Below are positions 44,559 through 54,200 of a stretch of 64,000 nucleotides of DNA, piece after piece. Source of the DNA: Fimbriimonas planktonicus (GTDB taxonomy: Bacteria > Armatimonadota > Fimbriimonadia > Fimbriimonadales > Fimbriimonadaceae); NCBI GenBank assembly GCA_965234685.1, contig OZ248539.1, positions 2,542,001-2,606,000 on the forward strand. The letters run 5' to 3'. Numbering within the stretch: position 1 is the stretch's first letter; each line of letters starts with the position of its first letter. Under the pieces are notes generated by a model, which did not search any database, was not told the origin of the DNA, and was given only the letters and a program-made list of their open reading frames with translations. Made by a program: the position numbers and the translations under genes.

Positions 44559-45491
44559 ATGAAAACCGGAAAACTGATTTGCGCCCTCGTTCTAGGCGCG
44601 GCTTCCATCGCCGCCCTCTTCGGCTGCGCGTCCGGTAGCTCCGAAAATGGAAAGGCTGCCGAGGGCGAAAAGCCCACGGCCACTCAAACCGAGCTCAACT
44701 TCGCCCTGGTTCCTTCGGAAGACGCCGAAGCCATGGCCGAAGGATTCGAACCCATCCGAGCCCAAATGGAGAAGGACCTCGGCATGAAGGTGAACCTACT
44801 CCGCCTGACGGACTACACCAGTGCCATCGAATCCATGCGCGCCGGAAAGGTCGACATCGCCTGGTACGGCCCGCTCTCCATGGTTCTCGCCAAGCAACAA
44901 GCGGAAGCATCTGCCTTCGCCATTCCGATGGTCAAGGGCAAAGGCGAAAGCTATAAATCGATGATCCTGGTTAAGGCCGATTCCCCTGTCACTTCGGTCG
45001 ACGGCCTTGAAGGTAAGAAACTGGCGCTGGTCGACCCGGGCTCCACGAGCGGCAACCTCCTGCCTCGCTTTGCGATTCTTAAAGCGACGAAGCGGAAGGC
45101 AGAAGATGTCCTCGGAGAAGTCACGTACGCTGGCTCCCACGATGCGGCTCTGCTCGCCCTGCAGGGAGGAAGCGTCGATGCCTGCGGCATTCAAGACATC
45201 ACCTACGACTCGTTCATCCAAAAGGGTCAGCTCAAAGCTGCGGATGTTCGCATCATCTGGACCAGCGACCCGATCCCGGCATCACCTTTTGGAATGCGAA
45301 AAGGGCTCGATGCGACTCTCGCAAAGAAAGTCACCGAAAGCCTCCTCGGCATGCACGAAAAGGGCGTGATGATGAACGTTCCTGGCCAAGGTGAAATCGT
45401 CAAGTTCGTCCCGATCACCCAGGCCGCCTACGAACCCATCGAAAAACTCGCCAACACGCTTGGCCTCAGCGCCAAAGAAATGGCGAAGTAG
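44559..45491 (+). CDS. phnD: phosphonate-type ABC transporter substrate-binding lipoprotein
   Basis: 310 residues with a lipoprotein signal (lipobox ALFGC, C23). PhnD-family features: FALVPSEDAEAMAEGFEPI, LTDYTSAIESMRAGKVDIAW, YGPLSMVLA, VDPGSTSGNLLPRF and AGSHDAALLALQGGSVDACG. It binds phosphonate, phosphite or related anions outside the membrane. First gene of a five-gene operon; TATAAC (44543-44548) lies 10 bases before ATG. Confidence 0.9.
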   Translation: MKTGKLICALVLGAASIAALFGCASGSSENGKAAEGEKPTATQTELNFALVPSEDAEAMAEGFEPIRAQMEKDLGMKVNLLRLTDYTSAIESMRAGKVDIAWYGPLSMVLAKQQAEASAFAIPMVKGKGESYKSMILVKADSPVTSVDGLEGKKLALVDPGSTSGNLLPRFAILKATKRKAEDVLGEVTYAGSHDAALLALQGGSVDACGIQDITYDSFIQKGQLKAADVRIIWTSDPIPASPFGMRKGLDATLAKKVTESLLGMHEKGVMMNVPGQGEIVKFVPITQAAYEPIEKLANTLGLSAKEMAK

Positions 45492-45493
45492 AA

Positions 45494-46228
45494 ATGCAGC
45501 CTATTGTCCGGTTCGGAAACGTCACAAAGCGCTTTCCGAACGGCGTTACCGCCCTCAATGAGGTCAACCTCGAGTTCTTTCCCGGCCAAGTCGCCGTCGT
45601 CCTCGGCCCCAGCGGCGCGGGAAAAAGCACGCTCCTGCGCATCATCAACGGCTTAGAATCACCCACGACCGGCACACTTAGCGTTGGCGACCTTGCCGTC
45701 ACCCCCGCCAACCACCGCGCGGTTCGAAAACGCGTTGGCATGGTGTTTCAGCAGTTCAATCTCGTGCCGCGTTTGTCCGTGATGGCAAATGTCCTCTGCG
45801 GTCGCCTTGCCTACCGCAACCTCTGGACAAGCCTCTTTTTCACTTTTCCAGCGAGCGATTTCGAACTCGCCGAGGAAGCCCTGAAGGCGGTGGGTTTGGC
45901 CGATCGTGCCTGGGATAGGGTCGATAAGCTGAGCGGTGGTCAGCAGCAGCGAGTCGCGATTGCCCGCACCGTCGTGCAGCAAGGCGCGGTGATCCTCGCC
46001 GATGAACCTGTGGCCTCCCTCGACCCGGCAACGAGCATCGAGATCATGGACATCCTCGTCAAGATCGCGAAAGAGACGGGCTGCAGTCTGATCTTAAATC
46101 TTCACCAGGTGGACCTCGCGCTGAAGTACGGCGAGCGCATCATCGGCATCAAACGCGGGGTGGTTCAGTTCGATTCGAAGCCATCTGACTTGGGAGAGGA
46201 CCAAATCGCGGCCCTGTATGCCGCGTGA
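45494..46228 (+). CDS. phnC: phosphonate-type ABC transporter ATPase
   Basis: 244 residues. Walker A GPSGAGKST, Q-loop VFQQFNLV, signature LSGGQQQRVAIA, Walker B VILADEP and a switch His in LNLHQVDLA are intact. It energises uptake of phosphonates (or phosphite) with the two permeases downstream. It starts 2 bases after phnD and its stop overlaps the permease start. Confidence 0.92.
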   Translation: MQPIVRFGNVTKRFPNGVTALNEVNLEFFPGQVAVVLGPSGAGKSTLLRIINGLESPTTGTLSVGDLAVTPANHRAVRKRVGMVFQQFNLVPRLSVMANVLCGRLAYRNLWTSLFFTFPASDFELAEEALKAVGLADRAWDRVDKLSGGQQQRVAIARTVVQQGAVILADEPVASLDPATSIEIMDILVKIAKETGCSLILNLHQVDLALKYGERIIGIKRGVVQFDSKPSDLGEDQIAALYAA

Positions 46229-46998
46229 GGTGCGTCACCCCGAACCGCGCACCGAGGGTCGGCACCATTGCTGGCACTGCGCTGGTGGTCGTCTTCCTGG
46301 CCGCGACCTATCCGCTAATCCAGCTGGACCCCGGCCGAAACCTCGGAAACCTGTTTTCATTCCTCGGTCGCTTCGCGGTCGCTCCGAACTGGGACTACGC
46401 ACCAAAGCTCGGACCGAGACTTTCGGAAACCGTCCTTATGGCGTTCGTCGCCACCTTTTGGGCAATCCTGATCTCGTTCCCCATCTGCTTTTTCGCGTCG
46501 CAGCGGTTCACCTCAAACAAAATCCTTGGCGCCGGGATTCGCGGGCTGGTCGCCGTCTTGCGAGCTTTCCCTGAGCTCATGCTGGCCCTGCTTCTGGCAT
46601 CCTCCATCGGCCTCGGACCGATCGCCGGCGTGGTTGCCTTGTTCCTCACGACGGTCGGCTTCTTGGTGAAAACCTTTGCGGAAAGCCTCGACGTTGTTGA
46701 TCGCAAACCGGTTGAAGGAATCACCGCCGCCGGCGCCGACTGGACGGGAATCCGTACCATCGGCGCAGTTCCGCAGGCGCTGCCCGACTTCGTGGGCTTG
46801 TCGCTTTACTCCTTCGATGTCAACATCCGCGCCTCCGCGATCATTGGCGCTCTCGGAGCGGGAGGGATCGGCTACGACATCAGCCAAGCCGTCAAGCTCT
46901 TCCAGTTCGATCGCCTCGGCTTGCTCATCGTCTCCATCTATCTCATCGTCGCGGCCATCGATGTCGCCTCAAGCCAGATCCGCCGGAGGCTCCATTGA
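46225..46998 (+). CDS. phnE: phosphonate-type ABC transporter permease 1
   Basis: 257 residues with five to six membrane helices. A PhnE-type EAA loop lies near residues 150-175 (PVEGITAAGADWTGIRTIG), followed by ALPDFVGLSLYSFDVNIRAS and GAGGIGYDI, conserved in PhnE. The GTG start overlaps the phnC stop. The first 15 residues are poorly conserved, so the start could lie slightly downstream. Confidence 0.88.
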   Translation: MRCVTPNRAPRVGTIAGTALVVVFLAATYPLIQLDPGRNLGNLFSFLGRFAVAPNWDYAPKLGPRLSETVLMAFVATFWAILISFPICFFASQRFTSNKILGAGIRGLVAVLRAFPELMLALLLASSIGLGPIAGVVALFLTTVGFLVKTFAESLDVVDRKPVEGITAAGADWTGIRTIGAVPQALPDFVGLSLYSFDVNIRASAIIGALGAGGIGYDISQAVKLFQFDRLGLLIVSIYLIVAAIDVASSQIRRRLH

Positions 46999-47759
46999 AA
47001 CCACGGCCGAAGTCCCAAGTTTGGTGGATCACCGGGCTCGTCGCGCTTGCCGGAGTTCTCGGTTCCGCGAGCTTGGGCCTAAACCTCGGCACCCTCAACT
47101 CAATCCTCAACGAAGGCGGACCGGCGCTAAGTCGGTACTCCCAACCCGACTGGCAGGACCTGCCACGCCTCTTCGGCCGACTCGGTGAAACCTTGGTCGT
47201 CGGAATCTGGGGCACCGTCATCAACCTCCTCCTCGCCGTTCCGCTCACAATCTTCGCCGCCCGAAATCTGGCCCCCAACCGCTTCGCCTTTCGCGGCTCG
47301 AGAGAACTTCTCAATGTCTTCCGAGCCCTGCCAGATGCTCTCATCGCGCTCCTATTCACCCAAGGAATCGGCCTCGGTCCGATGGCCGGTGCGCTCGCCA
47401 TCGGCATCCACAGCACCGGCTTCGTTGCCAAGGCTCTCGCCGACGCGATGGAGAGAGTGCCGGAAGGAACCTACGAAGGCGTCCGCGCCTGCGGCGCCAC
47501 GCGGTTCCAGGTCATCCGCTTCGCTGCCTGGCCCAGCATCGGACGGGAATTTGCGAGCACCACGCTCTACATCGCCGACCGCAACATCCGCGTCGCAACC
47601 ACCCTCGGCGTCGTCGGGGCAGGAGGCATCGGCGTCGATTTGCTGACGAGTCTCCGAACTTTTAACACCGGTCGAGCCGCCACTGTAATGGTGCTCATCG
47701 TGGGTCTGATCCTCATCGTGGATGTCATTTCAAACCAGATTCAGCGGAGGTTGCAATGA
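46995..47759 (+). CDS. phnE: phosphonate-type ABC transporter permease 2
   Basis: 254 residues and a paralogue of the preceding permease: EAA loop MERVPEGTYEGVRACGATR, then YIADRNIRVATTLGVVGAGG. A TTG or ATG-like overlap with the previous stop couples the two genes. Two PhnE-type permeases would form a heterodimeric channel with PhnC. Confidence 0.88.
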   Translation: MKPRPKSQVWWITGLVALAGVLGSASLGLNLGTLNSILNEGGPALSRYSQPDWQDLPRLFGRLGETLVVGIWGTVINLLLAVPLTIFAARNLAPNRFAFRGSRELLNVFRALPDALIALLFTQGIGLGPMAGALAIGIHSTGFVAKALADAMERVPEGTYEGVRACGATRFQVIRFAAWPSIGREFASTTLYIADRNIRVATTLGVVGAGGIGVDLLTSLRTFNTGRAATVMVLIVGLILIVDVISNQIQRRLQ

Positions 47760-48832
47760 ACGCAATCGGCGCAACCTTTGCCGGACCGCACGCGCCACTC
47801 GACCTTGTTGAAATTCCAATTCCTGCCGTCCTAAACGAAGGCGAAGTTCTCGTACACATTGAGCTGGCGGCAATTTGCGGCAGTGACTTGCACACCTTAG
47901 CTGGCACTCGGCCTGAAAGAATCGGCACGACGATGGGGCACGAAGGAGTCGGCCGCGTGGTTATGTCTGCCCGAGAAAGCGTCTCAGTTGGCGAAAGGAT
48001 CACTTGGAGCCTTGTTGATATTTGTGGCACTTGCGCCTCTTGCAACACCCATGACCTTCCTCAGAAGTGCGTAAACCTACGCAAGTACGGACACGGCAGG
48101 CCTGGGCTGACTGGTACATTTGCCACTCACATAGTCCTTGAGAAAGGGACCATGATCCAAACCCTTTCAGAAAAATTGCACCCTCACCTCGCGGCAACCG
48201 CGAACTGCGCTCTCGGGACGGCCAGTCAATTGGCGACGGACCTACCAAAACCGGAACGGGCCATTGTCCTCGGTGCGGGACTGCTCGGCCTCTACTGCGC
48301 CCATCTATTGGAACGAGAGGAGTGGAAAGTGGAGGTTGTTGACGGCTCGGAACTTCGGCGATCTCTTGCCAGCCAAGCCGGCTTCAAGGCCGTCCTGTCA
48401 CCTTCAGACCAAGCTGGCTTGATTGTTGAGGTCGCAGGCTCAGCTGACTTTCTACAGTCTTCCTATCCTTACTTGCGACCAGGTGGAGAACTGAGACTTG
48501 CTGGTCTGGTTCATCCTGAATCCCAGCTGGGATTAACGGCAGAGGACATCATTCGTCGTTGCTGGACCGTTCGAGGCAGTCATAACTACCATCCTATTCA
48601 GCTTGTGAAAGCGGGTGAATTCGCGATGTCTTTCCGGTCCCGGTTTCCAACTCCATTTGAGCTCGGACCCGTGTTCTCACTTGTGGATATAAACGAAGCA
48701 ATCCAGGCGGCCAAGACTCGAGAACACCTGCGCGTTTTTGTAACCTCGGACACAAAAGTCGGGGTCCCGAGCGTGATGCTCGGAACCCCGAAAGTACTGG
48801 GTGCGCTTAATTCACTCGAATCGACGCCTTAG
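47756..48832 (+). CDS. zinc-type alcohol dehydrogenase of the phosphonate-associated (HpnZ-like) group
   Basis: 358 residues, ATG overlapping the previous stop. MDR features: catalytic zinc C in ICGSDLHTLAG, GHEGVG, structural zinc cysteines in ICGTCASCNTHDLPQKC, and the NAD fold VLGAGLLGLYCAHLL. The family TIGR03366 (proposed phosphonate-catabolism alcohol dehydrogenase) has the same setting behind phn transport genes, so its substrate may be a phosphonate-derived alcohol. No C-P cleaving enzyme is in the window. The 3' end overlaps the convergent HAF-repeat gene by 26 bases. Confidence 0.78.
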   Translation: MNAIGATFAGPHAPLDLVEIPIPAVLNEGEVLVHIELAAICGSDLHTLAGTRPERIGTTMGHEGVGRVVMSARESVSVGERITWSLVDICGTCASCNTHDLPQKCVNLRKYGHGRPGLTGTFATHIVLEKGTMIQTLSEKLHPHLAATANCALGTASQLATDLPKPERAIVLGAGLLGLYCAHLLEREEWKVEVVDGSELRRSLASQAGFKAVLSPSDQAGLIVEVAGSADFLQSSYPYLRPGGELRLAGLVHPESQLGLTAEDIIRRCWTVRGSHNYHPIQLVKAGEFAMSFRSRFPTPFELGPVFSLVDINEAIQAAKTREHLRVFVTSDTKVGVPSVMLGTPKVLGALNSLESTP

Positions 48833-50396
48833 CGGCGGCGGCCTTGTGGTTCACGTTTCCGGCGTACTTCACTTCAACCGACAAGGTCGTTCCCGAGGCA
48901 ACGGCGGCAGGCACCGTGAACGGAATCGAGTAGGCACCGGTAGCGGTCGTTCGAGCCGCGTAAGTCTTGCCGTTGTAGACAAACTTCACGACCTGTCCAG
49001 CGACCGGCTGCTTCGTGGTCGAGTTGAGCAAGGTTCCAGTGATCGATACCTGAGCGTTCTTGTTTCCAGAAGTCGAGTGTGCGGCGACTACCGTAGTCAC
49101 CCAGTTCACCGTCAGCGGAGCCAACGAGTATCGACCGCCACCTAAGCTAGCCATCACTTCTCGCGTTCCAGGAGCCGCATCGGCTGGGATCACGTACTTG
49201 ATTTTCGCTTTGCCCGCGGTGCTCGAAGTGCCGTTCCCGATGTCCTTTCGGTTGACCTGGAACTGCACACGTCGGCCCGAAACGTTGCCCTTTCCTCGCT
49301 TAACCGTAGCGGTGAAGACAACTTCCGTTCCTGGTGTACCGGTGCTCGGGGTGAGGGTCACCACCTCGCCATCGCCCGCTAGGCTCCAATATCCCGGGAT
49401 AGAGTTTCCGCTGACGCCATCCGAAACGTATCCAACCGCCGTTCCTTCGTCCGTGACGTTCAATGGGAAAGCCCACATTGCGCCGGCTGGCAACTCAAGC
49501 GGCTCGATGACGCCATTTCGATACGCGATTGGTCGAAGCGGCGCTACGCCCGAAATCGCTTCGCGATAGAAGCCAACGACCACGCCGTTCGATGAAAAAC
49601 CAGTTCCCCAGAGCGTGGAGTATTCGGAGGGAAGAGGCAGCGTCGTCGGCTGGCCAGAAGCGGAGTAAGTTGCCAACGCAAACGAACCGTTTGGTCCGAA
49701 GTATCCGTTGATCAGGGTATCGCCTGCAGCGTTAACCTTGACTCCGCGAGTCTCGATCCAGTCGGTAAGTCCCGTCAGGCTGACTTGCTTATTCACCCAC
49801 TTGAGAGCGAGCGAATCGGAGCCGAAGGCAACCTTGACCGTTCCAACAACGTGCCCGAGAGCATTGATGCTGTTCGCCGATCCGTTGAGAATGTCGCCTG
49901 CCGAACCGATTGGCAAAGTTGGCAAAACGCTCAGCTTTCCGCCTTCCCAAAGCGCAGGCAAAGTACCGCCGGCAGCGTGAACGTAGCCCACAACCTGACC
50001 GGCGTCGTTGACGTCGAGAGCACCGCCGCCCTCACCTAGCGTTTCCAGTTCTTGGTAATTACCGTTTAGCCAAAGAACCGGAACCGTTCCAGCTCCCGCT
50101 TCTACATATCGGCTGCCAACAACAATTCCGCTCTCGCTAACTGCCGTCGCAAATCCGCCAAACCCTCGGGTTGGCAAAGTCGTTGGGGCGGCCAGCTTGC
50201 TGTTCCAAACCGCTGGTTCAAGCCGATGACTTGCGTCAATAACGGCGAGACCGACGATCGTTCCGGCTTCATTCGCGTCGTAGGCAACTCCACCAAATCC
50301 AAAATCTGGAAGAGTGTTGAACTTCACTTGGGCCACGGCAGTGTGGCTAAGCGTAAAAATTGATATGAGGGCAACGAGTTGCGTTTGCGTTTTCAT
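48807..50396 (-). CDS. secreted HAF-repeat protein with C-terminal Ig-like domains
   Basis: 529 residues with a signal peptide (1-22, ending TAVAQ) and ribosome site AAAGGAAAAG. Residues about 25-340 are HAF-type repeats of about 40 residues (GGVAYDANEAGTIVGLA, GGGALDVNDAGQVVGY, ATAVSESGIVVGS) that form a propeller-like surface domain. About 345-440 is an Ig-like domain (TPSTGTPGTEVVFTATVKRG) and the last 90 residues are a second one (AGNVNHKAAAAKASI). No enzymatic motif. Probably a surface-exposed structural or binding protein. Confidence 0.78.
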   Translation of the reverse strand: MKTQTQLVALISIFTLSHTAVAQVKFNTLPDFGFGGVAYDANEAGTIVGLAVIDASHRLEPAVWNSKLAAPTTLPTRGFGGFATAVSESGIVVGSRYVEAGAGTVPVLWLNGNYQELETLGEGGGALDVNDAGQVVGYVHAAGGTLPALWEGGKLSVLPTLPIGSAGDILNGSANSINALGHVVGTVKVAFGSDSLALKWVNKQVSLTGLTDWIETRGVKVNAAGDTLINGYFGPNGSFALATYSASGQPTTLPLPSEYSTLWGTGFSSNGVVVGFYREAISGVAPLRPIAYRNGVIEPLELPAGAMWAFPLNVTDEGTAVGYVSDGVSGNSIPGYWSLAGDGEVVTLTPSTGTPGTEVVFTATVKRGKGNVSGRRVQFQVNRKDIGNGTSSTAGKAKIKYVIPADAAPGTREVMASLGGGRYSLAPLTVNWVTTVVAAHSTSGNKNAQVSITGTLLNSTTKQPVAGQVVKFVYNGKTYAARTTATGAYSIPFTVPAAVASGTTLSVEVKYAGNVNHKAAAAKASIRVN

Positions 50397-50511
50397 CTTT
50401 TCCTTTGGGAATTCTCCCTACGCCAGAGTTCTACATCGAAGAAAGCGCAAAATCTGCACCTCAAAACATCATCGGGACTTCAACATGGGACAGAAAATGA
50501 ACCTTGTCCCA

Positions 50512-51252
50512 TTATTCGTGAGGATCGTTCTCGCATTCCTCATCCGGCCGGACCGAGAAGGCTTGCTCGTTCCCTTCGTACCAAACCATGAGGGCACGCG
50601 TAACTTCGGTCGCATCGAGTGGCTGGCCCGATTCGTACCGGTGTCGATAGCTCGAATCAAACATCGCGGAGTCACCGGGATAAAGCATGTAGGTCTCCTC
50701 AGCAACCGTTAGCTTCAAGATTCCGGACATGCAAAAGATGAACTCCTCTCCGCTGTGTCGAAAGCCCGGCTCCTCCTGATCCCCAAACAAGTCCAAGGTC
50801 GCTGCTTGAAGCCGACCATTCGGAAGCGCGGAATCGTGGGTGTGCACAAACCCCGAAACGAACCCAACGGAGCCCAACCGCCGCCGCTCCTGTGGGTCTG
50901 CGACCTGGTCAAAATCTTTGATCGCTTTCGGGGCTCGCATGCGACGAAACGCAATGTGCCACTTGGCTGGATCGTTCCGGTGGATGCAAACAATCGCGCT
51001 CTCAACTTCCTCTGGAGCGGAAAGAAGGTTCGGAAGAATGGTCTGTAGCTTGTTGCAGATCCGGGTGAGCAAAATTTCGGCAATCGGCTCGCCTTGCTCA
51101 ATTTTGAGAACGGTGTTTTTACTGACCCCAGCTCGTTCGGCAAGCTCTCGAATGGTCAGCCCTCGGTTGGTTCGCAGTTGCCTGAGCCGCGGCCCAACAA
51201 GCTTGGCCGCAGATTCTATATCGGGAACCCCTGTCCAACTGATTACCGGCAT
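50512..51252 (-). CDS. XRE-family regulator with C-terminal cupin
   Basis: 246 residues. Residues about 20-75 are a helix-turn-helix (LRQLRTNRGLTIRELAERAG, SKNTVLKIEQGEP). Residues about 155-225 form a cupin (GFRHSGEEFIFCMSGIL, LYPGDSAMFDSSYRHRYE), which in this family senses a small ligand. Targets are unknown. It lies alone between the HAF protein and the hybrid kinase. A 7-bp inverted repeat overlaps its start and may be an autoregulatory site. Confidence 0.88.
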   Translation of the reverse strand: MPVISWTGVPDIESAAKLVGPRLRQLRTNRGLTIRELAERAGVSKNTVLKIEQGEPIAEILLTRICNKLQTILPNLLSAPEEVESAIVCIHRNDPAKWHIAFRRMRAPKAIKDFDQVADPQERRRLGSVGFVSGFVHTHDSALPNGRLQAATLDLFGDQEEPGFRHSGEEFIFCMSGILKLTVAEETYMLYPGDSAMFDSSYRHRYESGQPLDATEVTRALMVWYEGNEQAFSVRPDEECENDPHE

Positions 51253-51274
51253 CCTCGCTTGTCCGTACGAGGAT
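51251..51274. promoter_or_regulatory. inverted repeat at the start of the XRE-cupin gene
   Basis: ATCCTCG and CGAGGAT are separated by 10 bases and overlap the start codon. The position suits an operator for the regulator itself. Confidence 0.3.
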
Positions 51275-51296
51275 CAAGCGTAAAAATGCGGCAAGC

Positions 51297-54200
51297 TCAT
51301 TCCAATATCGGGTCCGAAGCCGCATTGTCGCGCTCGTTAAGATAATGAACCATGATCTCGCGAATCTTGTCCGGACGGTAAGGCTTGCTCACTCGATCGT
51401 CCATTCCCGAATCCAAAATTTCTTGGAGATCCTTCGGCGTGGCGCCCGCTGTAACTGCGATAATCGGCGTTCGATAATCCTTATCCGCCTCAAACTCGCG
51501 AATCGCGCGGGCCGCAGTCAGGCCATCAACCTGCGGCATCTGAACGTCCATCAGAATCACGTCAAACCGTCTCGAAGTGGCCGCCTTGATTGCCGCCGCA
51601 CCGTCACGAACCGTCACGTACTGCGCTCCCGCTGTGTCAAGAATGTGGGTGAGCATCAGCTCGTTTATCGGATTGTCTTCGCAAACGAGCACACAAACCG
51701 ATCCGAGATCGCCACCCCAAATTGCCGGTTCCTTGACCTTCTGCGCTTCTGGCGATTTCACTTCAACCAACGGAAGCGATACGGTAAAGATCGTGCCCTG
51801 ACCGATGTTGCTACGCACGGAGATATCTCCGTGCATAAGATCCACGAGTCGTTTGGTGATTGTCAAACCAAGTCCCGTGCCGCCATAGACGCGCGTCGTC
51901 GAGTTGTCACCCTGGTTGAAGCTGTCAAAAATCTGCTCCAATCGGTCTTCAGGAATTCCGATCCCGGTGTCCTCGACGCGCAACACCAAGTTGCCTTCAA
52001 TCTTACGGAGGGCAACCGAAACCTGCCCTTGCTCCGTAAACTTCATCGCGTTACCAAGAAGGTTCGTGAGAATCTGACGGAAGCGAACCGGGTCACCCAA
52101 CCAAGTTCCTTGCGTCGGATCAGAGGCTTCAAACTTGAGCTTGATGCCCCGATGAATGGACTCGGGTTCCATGAGTCCAACCACCTCTTTTGCGACCTTG
52201 CTTGGCTGGAATTCAACTTGCTCAATCGTGAGCTTGCCCGCTTCAATCTTCGAGAAGTCGAGGATGTCGTTAATGATGGTCAGCAACGCATCACCCGAAT
52301 GCCGGATGCCAAGCGCGTACTTCATCTGTTTGCTCGTCAAACCGGTTTCGATGAGCAAGTCGATAAGACCCAATACGCCGTTCATCGGCGTACGAACTTC
52401 ATGGCTCATGTTTGCGACGAAGTCGCTCTTAGCCTTGTTTGCCGCCGTCGCCGCGACCGCCAAATCTTCTGCCGTCTCGAGCGCTTCCTGAAGTTGGCGC
52501 GCTTTTTCTAGGATCATCTCGCGACTTCGCTGCTGCTCAACGGCTAGCCCGATCGAAGTCGCGGCGGATTGGAGTAGCGAAATTTCTGCTTGACCCAGTG
52601 GCCGGGCAGAACTACGGTCTTCAAACACCATCACGCCCCAAACGACCTTGTTAGAAACAATTGGGACGCCTTTCAGCTTCTTTACGTCCAACTCGCGGAG
52701 CAGCTCAAGCATCGCCGGAGAACCCGGCGCAACCTCGGAAACCAGTGCAATTTCGCCATGTACAATGCGGTGCTTGTTTTCGGAATCGATGATCGACATC
52801 ACTCGAATGCCGTCTTCCGCTTTCATCGCATCTGGGCTGCCAAACAGCCATTGCGGAGTACAAACCTTATCTTCCGAAATTTGGATTCGGTACAAGCTAA
52901 CTCCCTTCATTTCGAGCGCATTCGCAATTTCGGTCGCGATTTCGCTGAGGACCAAATCGACGGATTCGGGGCTTAACAACTTGCGGTTCGTGTTTGCCGT
53001 CGCTTCCAGCAAGCGGTGAACGCGCATGGAATCCGTAATGTCGGTGTGGGTGCCAACAAACCGAATCGCCGCTCCTTTCGCATCTCGGGTTGCCTTTCCA
53101 CGCGCCATGAGCCACCGATACGATCCATCGTTGTGTCGAACGCGGAATTGCGAAGTGTAAATCGGGCTCTTGTTCTGCAGATGTGATTCGTACGCGGTGA
53201 GGTACCGATCTCGGTCCTCGGGATGTACTCGCTCCATCAACATCTCGAGCGGCACAACATCCTCGTCCCGCTCGGCGCCAAACATCTCAAACCAGCGGTC
53301 AGAAGCATAAGACCACCGCGTGACCAAGTCATGGTCCCAAATGCCGTCTTGGCTTCCTTCGATGGCCATCTGCCATCGCTCTTCGCTCTGACGCAGGGCC
53401 GAGAGCAAGCGGTGACGTACCGTCGCATCGCGAATAACGAGCGCAACCGCGTTTCCAACTCGGTAGAGCTGGAACTCCGCCCACTCTGGTTGGAATGTCG
53501 AAAGAGGCAACGTCCCTTCCTCGGCGTGCGGGCGACCGGTTTCCAGAACCTTCTTGAAGTACTCGCGACTCCGCTTCCAAAAGTCTCGTGTCAGGTGCTT
53601 TCGAATCAGCTGGCCCGGCTTGAGATTGCCCTCTGCCGCCACCATTTCGGCACCGCGGCGATTGATTTCCGCAATCGCCATATCCGCTAGGTCGCCGGAA
53701 GCATTCCATACCGGTTCCAGCAAAATGAAGCCGTCAAAGCCGGCTTCGATCGCTTCATGGAAGCGAGCCTGGGTTTGTCTAAGGGCGTCGCGCGTGGCTC
53801 GCTCTCGGGTGACATCGGTAAGAATTCCTTGCAGCAGCAAGGCGCCGCTGCTTTCAAAGGCAATTCGAGCGTCGGTTCGAACCCAAACCGTTCGCCCGCT
53901 CGGAAGGATGTAGCGGCACTCGACGCTTAGGTTAAGCGCGCCTCGCATCGCCTCTTCCAGGGCCGCCTCGTAGCGCGGATAATCCTCTGGATGGAACTTG
54001 AGAGACCGAGGGTTCTCACCGAGTTGCTCCGGCGAAAGCTCCAGCACATCCACCGATCGAGGTGAAACGTAAAGGTATTCCTCAAGGCCGCTCGGCATGC
54101 GCCGCCATCGGAAAAGTACGCCGGGAACGCTCGAAGTCAGTTCGCGAAGGAATCGGTCTTGGTCTTCGCGCGCTTCCTCTTTGAACTGCTCAAAGCGCTT

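Noticed and set aside
48807..48832. 26-base overlap of two convergent genes as a sign of a wrong stop
   Set aside because: Both 3' ends are short and plausible; convergent overlaps of this size are common and both frames have real domains up to near the end.
50485..50512. 8-bp inverted repeat ATGGGACA/TGTCCCAT at the end of the XRE-cupin gene
   Set aside because: The loop is long and no T-run follows, so it is too weak to call a terminator.
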